Assembly (NCBI GenBank): GCA_016714365.1 | Contig: JADJNH010000005.1 | Coordinates: forward strand, 1,340,501 to 1,404,500 | Source of the DNA: Candidatus Vicinibacter affinis | GTDB taxonomy: Bacteria; Bacteroidota; Bacteroidia; Chitinophagales; Saprospiraceae | Reading direction: 5' to 3' | DNA length: 64,000 bases | Shown here: positions 57,512 through 64,000 of the stretch, piece after piece | Position numbering within the stretch: position 1 is the first letter of the stretch | How the letters are laid out: each line of letters begins with the position of its first letter | Notes under the pieces: model-generated | Databases searched by the model: none | What the model was told of the DNA's origin: nothing | Seen by the model: only the letters and a program-made list of their open reading frames with translations | Program-made: the position numbers and the translations under genes

Positions 57512-59917
57512 CTAGAAACTTGCTTTCAAAGACATGACGACATTGCGGCCCGGTGCAACAATTCCTGAACTGTAGGGTCTGTATCGTTGATCGGTGATGT
57601 TTTCCAATCCTGCACTCACCGAAAAGTTTTCATTGATACGATACATAGACTTAAAGTTAAGCGTATACCAACCGGGAGACCATGGCTTGCCATTTTTATC
57701 AATCGCATAAATTTCCGGTTTGGTCTGTTCTTCCAAAGGTAAATCTTCAAATTTCCTTTTACCGCTGTAAATGGCATAAAGCTGTACGGAAAGATTTTGT
57801 GACGTGTAACTCAGTTTAGAAACTCCGTAAGTTGGAGGAGCATGTCGCAATGGACTTTTGGTTCCATTATCTGTTTCTTCCTCTCCAATCTGGTAGTTGA
57901 TATCGGAAAACAAACGAAACCTGGAAGCAAGCTTAACTTCCAGTCCGGCTTGAACACCATACACAGTGGCGGTCGCTGCATTTTGAATCGCTTCCACACG
58001 ACTCAGTGTTCCGTCATAAACAATGCTGTCCTGACCATTTAAAGTTGCAAATCGTCTGACCATCGCATCTTGCAAAATTGTATAGTACGCAGTTAAATCA
58101 ATTTTCAGGAATTCCCCAAACACCTTTGCTATTCCGAGTTCTCCATTGTAAGCGTATTCTGCTTTAAGATTTGGATTAGGGATGATCACAATTCCCGGGG
58201 AAGAGTCAAAAACTTTTCCTGCATCGTCCACATTTGGAGAGCGAAATCCGGTGGATGCGTTTGCACTTAATACCCACTTTTCAGTTGGACGAAAAACCAC
58301 ACCAAGGCTCCCTGTTAAAGCACCTTGATTAATATTTGCTTCAGTAAAAGGAAATGGATAAAAGCTGGTGTCGAAAGCAGCGTCCAGCTGATATTGATTG
58401 TAGCGAAGACCGCCCTGGAGGAGAATTTTATTTGAGATTTTGTATTGATCATTCACGTAAGCAGCAATTGAATTCCAATCGGCTTGCGGATATCGCGAGG
58501 GCCCTGTCTTTTTAATTCCGGTCGAAATGTCCTCATCAACTCCACTGGATTGAACCCTGTTGTGGACAAATTCAAAACCATAGTATAATTTATTTTTCAG
58601 TCCAATGGATTTATTAAAATCTATGTTGGCAGAATAGGCATTCACCCGTTCTGTTCTTAGATGACGATTGTTATTGTTGAGGTCACGATCGATTCGACTT
58701 TCTTCAAAAAACTGGTGCGCCACACGGAATGTCATTTGATCATAAAGCAGGCTTGCAGATGTATGAGTAATGCTCAAATTATTCATCAACCATTTTTGAG
58801 GACCATAATACCATTCACCATATCTGGGAAGTCCTTTTCGATAACGAATGTGACGATCATATCTGGAATATTCAGAAGTCTCCGAATAATGCAATCCATA
58901 TTGAAAGTCCCAATGTTCATTTGGTTTGTATTGAATTTTTTGCATCATATTAATCTGTGAATACCCGGAAGGGCGTTGAGTCCTGGGATCGTCGTTGGTG
59001 ATTATTCTGTCTACACTGTCTATTCGCTGAACATAAAATGGTCTAAGATATTCAGCGGGGCCCTTACTTCCCATGCGCAAATCGCCAAAGTGATGAGTGG
59101 TGAAACTACTGACAGCTGCCCATTTTTTCCAACCAATATTCAGGTGAAAGTGTCCCGTTTTTTCATTGTTGGCGGAAGAATATCTGGTAACTAAATTTCC
59201 GCTGACCAGACCTTTTTCATCGAGTGCCAATTGAGGCCTGATGGTCTGGAAACTCATTACTCCACCTATGGCATCACTACCGTAAATAACCGAACCAGGC
59301 CCAAAAAGCACTTCTGTTTTTTCTATTGCAAATGGATCCAGAGAAATGACATTCTGCAAGTTTCCACTGCGAAATATTGCAGTGTTCATTCGCACACCGT
59401 CCACCACATACAGCAATCTGTTGGTTGAAAATCCTCTTATCATGGGACTTCCTCCACCTTGTTGACTTTTTTGAATAAATATTTTTCCGGAAATGCCCAG
59501 AAGATCTGCGGCAGTTTGTGGATTTTGCAAGGCAACTTCTTTGGATGTAATGGCCGAAATTTTTTCAGGAGCGTCTCTGGAATTTTGATTCCACTTGGTC
59601 GCTGAGACTACAATTTCATCCATGGATATGCTGGAATAGGATAAGCCAAGGATAAAACCCAGATTTTGTAGTTCGGCAAAAGATCTGATTTCTTTTTTGT
59701 AGCCGGATACTCTGATTTCAATTTTTTCCGCATTTTTAAAATTCGAAATATCTGCTTGTCCATGAATATTGGTCAGCGCAAAAGCTTTAGTCTTTTCACT
59801 GTAAAGAGTTACAGCTTCTAAGGGCTGATTGGTTTCTAAATCTTTAATAAATAGAGTTTGACTGTATCCAAAAAAATACAAACAATATAATATACTTAAG
59901 AGAAATAATTTTTTCAT
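57512..59917 (-). CDS. TonB-dependent outer-membrane receptor
   Basis: 801 residues. Signal peptide (~1-19), then a carboxypeptidase-regulatory-like domain (~20-90, QPLEAVTLYSEKTKAFALT), a TonB box-like DEIVVSA (~100), a plug domain (~115-235, with SPMIRGFSTNRLLYVVDGVRMN and GSVIYGSDAIGGVMSF) and a long beta-barrel ending GRNVVMSLKASF. The plug most resembles haem/siderophore-type receptors rather than the SusC polysaccharide type; no SusD partner is nearby. It imports an iron, haem or metal complex (inference). A 22-base palindrome precedes it, downstream of a small membrane-protein gene. Confidence 0.92.
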   Translation of the reverse strand: MKKLFLLSILYCLYFFGYSQTLFIKDLETNQPLEAVTLYSEKTKAFALTNIHGQADISNFKNAEKIEIRVSGYKKEIRSFAELQNLGFILGLSYSSISMDEIVVSATKWNQNSRDAPEKISAITSKEVALQNPQTAADLLGISGKIFIQKSQQGGGSPMIRGFSTNRLLYVVDGVRMNTAIFRSGNLQNVISLDPFAIEKTEVLFGPGSVIYGSDAIGGVMSFQTIRPQLALDEKGLVSGNLVTRYSSANNEKTGHFHLNIGWKKWAAVSSFTTHHFGDLRMGSKGPAEYLRPFYVQRIDSVDRIITNDDPRTQRPSGYSQINMMQKIQYKPNEHWDFQYGLHYSETSEYSRYDRHIRYRKGLPRYGEWYYGPQKWLMNNLSITHTSASLLYDQMTFRVAHQFFEESRIDRDLNNNNRHLRTERVNAYSANIDFNKSIGLKNKLYYGFEFVHNRVQSSGVDEDISTGIKKTGPSRYPQADWNSIAAYVNDQYKISNKILLQGGLRYNQYQLDAAFDTSFYPFPFTEANINQGALTGSLGVVFRPTEKWVLSANASTGFRSPNVDDAGKVFDSSPGIVIIPNPNLKAEYAYNGELGIAKVFGEFLKIDLTAYYTILQDAMVRRFATLNGQDSIVYDGTLSRVEAIQNAATATVYGVQAGLEVKLASRFRLFSDINYQIGEEETDNGTKSPLRHAPPTYGVSKLSYTSQNLSVQLYAIYSGKRKFEDLPLEEQTKPEIYAIDKNGKPWSPGWYTLNFKSMYRINENFSVSAGLENITDQRYRPYSSGIVAPGRNVVMSLKASF

Positions 59918-59948
59918 ATTAATATTTCAGATTAAATAAAAAGGAATC

Positions 59949-59970
59949 ATCTGACCTTTAAAAGTCAGAT
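59949..59970. promoter_or_regulatory. 22-base near-perfect palindrome upstream of the TonB receptor
   Basis: ATCTGAC (59949-59955) mirrors GTCAGAT (59964-59970), with a TTTAAA core and one mismatch. It lies 31 bases before the receptor ATG, at the spot expected for an operator. As RNA it could also form a hairpin. Regulator unknown. Confidence 0.55.
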
Positions 59971-59997
59971 GGAAACATGAGTATATAAATTATTTGT

Positions 59998-60528
59998 CTA
60001 AAATACTTTTGGGGGAGGAGACGGAATGGAGCTAATGAAATTCATTACCCAGAATGGATAGATTGGAAAAATCAATTCCAGGTAAAATGTATTTACCAAA
60101 GGAATAATGATATTTGCTGGTAAGGATAGGGATTTGTAAAAATCAATTATTTGTTTGTGTTGCTTATTTTCTTTTAACGGATTTGCCATCACTGATGCCA
60201 ACAACTGATTTAATTTTTTATTCAATAATGTTTCCTCATTATCAGCCCAGCAAAAATAATACAAACTGTCACCGCGTATCTCTGTTTCTATGACATCATA
60301 CATTTGATGCATATATTCGAATTCATGAGCGTGTTCCCATTTCAATTTCACCTCGCTGTCTAATTTTGAAAAGACCAGAAGCTTGAGTTCGGTCTTGTGT
60401 AATCCTGCAATAATTCGCTGCTTTATTTCTTTTTTGGCATTTGATTTCTGGTATGTCAACCAGCTGTAATATCCGGTAAATGGCAATATGATACTGGTCA
60501 ATAGAATGAATGCCAAAGTTTTTTTCAA
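59998..60528 (-). CDS. Uncharacterised small membrane protein upstream of the TonB receptor
   Basis: 176 residues. One N-terminal transmembrane segment or signal anchor (~5-25), then a soluble domain with KWEHAHEFEYMHQMYDVIE and DSLYYFCWADNEE, and a second hydrophobic segment (~135-165). Related proteins appear beside metal- or TonB-linked genes in Bacteroidota, with a conserved EFEY.G.MYDV-like pattern. Function unknown. It is 80 bases upstream of the receptor start on the same strand, so the two are probably transcribed together. Confidence 0.68.
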   Translation of the reverse strand: MKKTLAFILLTSIILPFTGYYSWLTYQKSNAKKEIKQRIIAGLHKTELKLLVFSKLDSEVKLKWEHAHEFEYMHQMYDVIETEIRGDSLYYFCWADNEETLLNKKLNQLLASVMANPLKENKQHKQIIDFYKSLSLPANIIIPLVNTFYLELIFPIYPFWVMNFISSIPSPPPKVF

Positions 60529-60619
60529 AGCCTGCTATTATCGCAACAAATGTAACTGTTTTTAAAAATATAAAATGGTTTTACGTGAACTGGGAATCCA
60601 CTGTTGTCTGGGATGGTGG

Positions 60620-61606
60620 TTAATAAGATAAAGATTCTCCAAGTCCCGCATACAAATAGTCACTGCCAAAATAATCCTGCAAAATTTTAAAAGCCAGATG
60701 GCCTGTGCAATGAGCAGGAGCAACTTTGTGCACCTGTAATTCATTTTTGATAAGCAATGCAAGCTGGATGGTTTGTTCTCTATTGAACGGAATCATGTGA
60801 AATCCCCCATACACCAATTCAATTTTATCGCCGGTAAATTCTTTGGTTTGCTGGATAATGTTTTCGATACCCGAATGAGAACATCCTGCAATCAGCACTT
60901 GGCCCTTTGAAGTCTTGATAGAAAGAGAGAGTTCTGGTAGATTGGTATTTTTACAAGCATCCCCATGCTGATCAAACTGACCTTCCACAAAGCTTTTGCC
61001 GGGATAGCAAGAAAAATATCCCATGTAAGGAGAATTCGTGGCAATGATTTTGAGACCCGGCAGGATTTCTTTTGAACTTTTTATAAATTCAATATTCGCT
61101 TTCCAGAATCGGCCGGATTGGTTAATGGAGAATTTTGTAGGGCCGCCATTGAAATACCGTAAGTGTTCAGGTAGAGAATCCTTCACCGCGGGCTCTTGTC
61201 CTGTTGCGTCAAAAGGAACCGGGGCTCCCCAAAAGATATCATAAGGGAAATAGATTTTAACTTTCGGATTTATTTTTAATAAATAATCCAGGCCATTAAG
61301 GTGATCAAAGTGACCATGTGAAACAATTACGATGTCTACTTTTTTTAAATCAATGCCCAGTTGTTTGGTATTGTTCTTAAAAATATCCGCATTACTGCCT
61401 GCATCAAATAAAATGGTCTTTCCCTGATATTTTGTAATGCATGAAAATCCAAAATCCTTTGTCAATAATGCATTTTTTCCAAAGGCATCATAAAGGTTTA
61501 CAAGGATTCCTTCCCGGATCTTAAGTAGTTGAGAAAATGCCGGAATCTGAATACATACAAACAGGACCGACAGAATCCAAAGTTTTTTGTTAATTTGTTT
61601 CATCAT
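60620..61606 (-). CDS. Secreted metallo-beta-lactamase-fold hydrolase
   Basis: 328 residues with a signal peptide (~1-25, to AFSQ). The MBL metal motif is SHGHFDHLNG (His 97, His 99, Asp 101 and His 102), with later ligands in GCSHSG and in AHCTGH. The overall design, with TILFDAGSNADIF and KVDIVIVSHGH, most resembles the 7,8-dihydropterin-6-methyl-4-(beta-D-ribofuranosyl)-aminobenzene phosphate synthase-like MBL group. A hydrolytic periplasmic role is likely, substrate unknown. It may be read with the small membrane protein and TonB receptor (gap of 91 bases). Confidence 0.85.
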   Translation of the reverse strand: MMKQINKKLWILSVLFVCIQIPAFSQLLKIREGILVNLYDAFGKNALLTKDFGFSCITKYQGKTILFDAGSNADIFKNNTKQLGIDLKKVDIVIVSHGHFDHLNGLDYLLKINPKVKIYFPYDIFWGAPVPFDATGQEPAVKDSLPEHLRYFNGGPTKFSINQSGRFWKANIEFIKSSKEILPGLKIIATNSPYMGYFSCYPGKSFVEGQFDQHGDACKNTNLPELSLSIKTSKGQVLIAGCSHSGIENIIQQTKEFTGDKIELVYGGFHMIPFNREQTIQLALLIKNELQVHKVAPAHCTGHLAFKILQDYFGSDYLYAGLGESLSY

Positions 61607-61716
61607 CTTTTGATAAAGCTGGTACTTTACAAAGTTAGAAATTCAAGATGAAAAATGCAAGTTAATTTGTATCCTTTTTTTAGGACTCAATTAAAATGCT
61701 ATAGTGGAATGAATAT

Positions 61717-62523
61717 TTAATTTGGATCAGCTTCGGGTTGGGGTGGCTTCAATTTCTGAATCGATGACTTTATTTGTTCGTTAAGCTCTTTGCTTCTTGT
61801 AGAAATTTGGTCCATCACTTTATTCAACTGATTGAGTTCTCGTTTGGAAATTTGATAGACTTTAATTATTTTGTTAAGATGTTTAAGCATGGTTTGAGTG
61901 TCGTGCCATTGGCCTATCAATTCCGGTAAGTTTGAGTAAAGAGGTAATATGGATTCCTTGTCAGTTTGATCTATTAATTTTAAATTGTAGGAATAAGTTT
62001 TAATCAATTTTCTCAATTTGTGAAGGTCAGCAATATCCTCCACCCCAAGTGCCGTTAATTTATTGATCTGTTGACTTTTTTTGTGCAGGTATTTTTCAAC
62101 TTTTTGTTCGTCAATTTTCTTAATGGACTTTTTTAATTCATTAATAGTTTTTTTCTGTTTTTCAATCAGAGACCCTTTAATCAATTCTGAGAATGCTTCA
62201 TGGTGCTTTACTTTTTGTTCCTTTAATATTAATTTGTAGGCCGTAAAAGTACTCGGTGAATAGTGTTTTTTCATCTGACTTTCCTCCAACTGTAGTTCTC
62301 TGATTTTACCTGCACTTTCAAATATTTTATGAAATGGTTTAAGTGCTTTGTTGGGTTTAAATTTCTTATCAAAATGACCAATGAGGTCTATGAGTGCGCG
62401 AAGTTTTTTGATCTCTATCCTGAGCTGGTGATAGTAGGTCTGGGTATTTGTTTTTTGAGCCTTTGAAAATAGAAGTCCAATGGCCGAGGAATGCTTGTCG
62501 AGGTATTTCTTGATCTTTTCCAT
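61717..62523 (-). CDS. CHAD domain protein
   Basis: 268 residues, almost entirely helical and strongly charged (Lys, His, Glu), without a signal peptide. The pattern with conserved His and Lys/Arg residues (HQLRIEIKKLRALIDLI, DLHKLRKLIKTYSYNL, ELIGQWHDTQTM) matches the CHAD family, which binds polyphosphate through basic residues. It may bind polyphosphate in the cytoplasm or lie on polyphosphate granules (inference from the family). Not linked to a CYTH domain here. Confidence 0.82.
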   Translation of the reverse strand: MEKIKKYLDKHSSAIGLLFSKAQKTNTQTYYHQLRIEIKKLRALIDLIGHFDKKFKPNKALKPFHKIFESAGKIRELQLEESQMKKHYSPSTFTAYKLILKEQKVKHHEAFSELIKGSLIEKQKKTINELKKSIKKIDEQKVEKYLHKKSQQINKLTALGVEDIADLHKLRKLIKTYSYNLKLIDQTDKESILPLYSNLPELIGQWHDTQTMLKHLNKIIKVYQISKRELNQLNKVMDQISTRSKELNEQIKSSIQKLKPPQPEADPN

Positions 62524-62685
62524 GGAAACAAATATAAGAAATATTTATATCTCAGATTCGGTATCCTATATTAATGGTAGAATGGAGTGTCGGTTAAATT
62601 GGGCTTTCCCAGACTCATTGGGTTAAAAGGCGCTCTATATTCTTAAAGGGACCAGCCTATTGGTCTGAAATTGCCTTAAACTTGC

Positions 62686-63033
62686 TTATTTGGCATATTG
62701 CATAGCCAACCCGGTGTCTCCGGTTATCTTGACCTGTGCTCTTGCGGTATCTTTTGAGGTATTGTGGATACTTAGGGCATAATTTTTTTGAACACTTACC
62801 CTCACTTTTTGATTGGGGTAAACCTTGGCTATGCTTATCTGCTCATCTTGCAAGGAGGATTGCCGGACCTCCAGAGGATTTTTTGAATAATTAGTCAGCT
62901 TTACTTTAAAGGGCCCATGTTCATTTTTTCCAAGAATGAAGCTGTCTTCAGGATTGATGTAAAGATTGGATTTTATGTGTGCACATGAATTTAGAATCAA
63001 CATCAGGCAGAGTAGATTTAATAATTTTAACAT
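62686..63033 (-). CDS. Small lipoprotein of unknown function
   Basis: 115 residues. Lipobox LILNSC (Cys ~17) marks a lipoprotein. The mature part has one beta-rich domain (EHGPFKVKLTNYSKNPLEVRQ, then VYPNQKVRVSVQKNYALSIHN). No recognised enzyme motif. Its upstream region holds a cluster of palindromic repeats. Confidence 0.72.
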   Translation of the reverse strand: MLKLLNLLCLMLILNSCAHIKSNLYINPEDSFILGKNEHGPFKVKLTNYSKNPLEVRQSSLQDEQISIAKVYPNQKVRVSVQKNYALSIHNTSKDTARAQVKITGDTGLAMQYAK

Positions 63034-63068
63034 AAGCTTATTTTAATTGACAAGGAAATAGATTTTTT

Positions 63069-63176
63069 GCTGACGCAAGTTTCCAACATTTGCCATACCA
63101 CCCTTAGCTGGCGCAAGTTTCCAACTTGTGCCATAACGTTTTCCTTTGCTGGCGCAAGTTTGCAACTTGTGCCATA
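63069..63176. repeat. Three REP-like palindromic repeats
   Basis: Three 29-base copies (63069-63097, 63107-63135 and 63148-63176) share GGCGCAAGTTT...AACTTGTGCC, an internal dyad that can form a hairpin; the spacing is 38 and 41 bases. A fourth partial copy (AAGTTTCC) follows at about 63180. The copies differ by a few substitutions. They sit between the small lipoprotein and the M23 peptidase genes, both on the minus strand, and resemble bacterial REP elements moved by RAYT-type transposases, though no such gene is in the window. Confidence 0.85.
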
Positions 63177-63232
63177 CCAGCAAGTTTCCTTTTTTAAAAT
63201 TTTTTTGACAATGCATAGTTAAAGAATAAAAC

Positions 63233-64000
63233 TTACTTTGTCCTTATTTTATCTTTTTGAATTGGCGAGTAATCTTTCATAACTTTCCCATTCACGATCA
63301 ATTCTTCAAAATAGCATTTTATACCTATCGCGTTGGTCATGTTTTCTTCATTCTGGATATGAAAATGCAAATGAGCTTCTGAAGAATTTCCTGAATTGCC
63401 ACACAACCCAAGCAATTCCCCTTTTTTAACGGTCTGACCTTCTTTTACCCGGATGGAATGCTGTTTGAAATGCGCAAAAAATAAAAATTCATTTTCTCCC
63501 GACTTTATGACCACCGTATTTCCGGGAATGTAAATGGGGTTTAACTCCCCGGGTTGGTTGTCTTTTATTCCGTCGACAACCATGACCACCTTGCCGGCAC
63601 AAGGGGCAATCAATTCCTTTCCGAACGCATAATAATCCTCGTTTTTTTCTCCATCATTTTTAAATGACTTTCCATCTTGATCAGTTATGATCATGTCAAA
63701 TGCATTTTTTTGTGCAAGGTGTTCTACATGGTAATTTAATTCCTTGGTATCTCCTCCCCAAATTACGGTCCATTCTTCTTTGAATGGCAAACTTAATTTG
63801 GTGGAATTTCGTGTGTTGGAAATGGCTGGTTTAGCTTGGTATGGTTTTATGTAAAATCCATTAATTTTGGAATCTTCACTGAGCGTCACATTAAGGAGAA
63901 ATACCCCCTTATCAAATTTTGTTTCATAGGAAGCGACACCTCCCGGATCTATTTCTATAAATTTACATTCCTGAATTTTCCCGGCCTGAGCATGCAATCC
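63233..64000 (-). CDS. M23 family metallopeptidase (5' end missing)
   Basis: Truncated by the window end: the frame remains open to base 64000 and the TTG at 63997 is only an edge start, so the signal peptide lies outside. About 254 residues are visible. Residues ~95-240 are the M23 peptidase domain (LysM-less): YHVEHLAQKNAFDMIITD (first zinc His and Asp), IAPCAGKVVMVVDG, LFFAHFKQHSIRVKEGQTVKKGELLGLCGNSGNSS and the HLHFHIQ zinc/catalytic motif. Such enzymes cleave peptidoglycan cross-links or similar peptides outside the cytoplasm. An N-terminal beta-domain of ~90 residues precedes it. Confidence 0.87.
   Translation of the reverse strand, partial: GLHAQAGKIQECKFIEIDPGGVASYETKFDKGVFLLNVTLSEDSKINGFYIKPYQAKPAISNTRNSTKLSLPFKEEWTVIWGGDTKELNYHVEHLAQKNAFDMIITDQDGKSFKNDGEKNEDYYAFGKELIAPCAGKVVMVVDGIKDNQPGELNPIYIPGNTVVIKSGENEFLFFAHFKQHSIRVKEGQTVKKGELLGLCGNSGNSSEAHLHFHIQNEENMTNAIGIKCYFEELIVNGKVMKDYSPIQKDKIRTK

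Noticed and set aside
60001..61606. Assigning the MBL hydrolase a lactamase or quorum-quenching role
   Set aside because: Motifs prove only the MBL fold; the sequence gives no basis for a specific substrate.
63991..63997. TTG start of the M23 peptidase at the window edge
   Set aside because: The frame is open to the end of the window and the visible part lacks a signal peptide, so this is an artefact of the truncation.

Overview
The window is about 64 kb of AT-rich bacterial DNA that reads as the chromosome of a Bacteroidota member. A Saprospiraceae-like lineage is my best guess, but that rank is inference. The evidence is the many secreted proteins with C-terminal type IX secretion (T9SS) sorting domains, one with a gliding-motility type (type B) C-terminus, DUF5777 and DUF2911 proteins, a TonB receptor, and several promoters that fit the Bacteroidota -7 element TAnnTTTG. 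I saw no rRNA, tRNA, CRISPR array, prophage or insertion sequence.

Layout. (1) 2-17197: the 3' part of a giant surface-protein gene, cut by the window start. It carries 53 tandem ~83-residue HYR-like repeats, and the array has expanded by duplication of a seven-repeat block. It ends with thrombospondin type 3-like calcium repeats and a T9SS signal. (2) 17555-22484: housekeeping and cell-envelope genes (class III aminotransferase, secreted thioredoxin, prfC, tmk). (3) 22691-31387: a redox and export region with a Tat-type flavin amine oxidase, a redoxin-like protein next to a cytochrome c/copper-monooxygenase-like T9SS protein, DUF1761, a T9SS esterase, an MFS transporter, and a haem lipoprotein followed by a DUF5777 barrel. 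(4) 31401-36556: a short 24-bp repeat array, a DinB-like protein, a Kazal-type inhibitor lipoprotein, a large LamG/PNGase F-like T9SS protein and an unknown coiled-coil protein. (5) 36956-40987: two paralogous GT-C-like membrane proteins and a GT25 glycosyltransferase, a probable surface-glycan locus. (6) 41349-50497: a type B T9SS protein with an internal duplication, a 2OG-Fe(II) oxygenase, a DUF2911/TPR protein, a secreted parallel beta-helix protein and a 2-hydroxyacid dehydrogenase. (7) 50966-57348: a second secreted esterase, a secreted acetolactate decarboxylase-like protein in an operon with a CDF metal exporter, cbpM/cbpA chaperones, an RhlE-type helicase and a small membrane protein. 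(8) 57512-64000: a TonB receptor with a small membrane partner and a secreted metallo-beta-lactamase-fold hydrolase, a CHAD protein, a small lipoprotein, a cluster of palindromic REP-like repeats and an M23 peptidase cut by the window end.

How it fits together. Much of the window is devoted to the outside of the cell. At least six products carry T9SS sorting domains, several others have signal peptides or lipoboxes, and one locus looks like surface-glycan synthesis. The strongest candidate for something unusual is the giant repeat gene: about 13.2 kb of cysteine-rich repeats with satellite-like higher-order structure, flanked on both sides by copies of the same non-repeat module.
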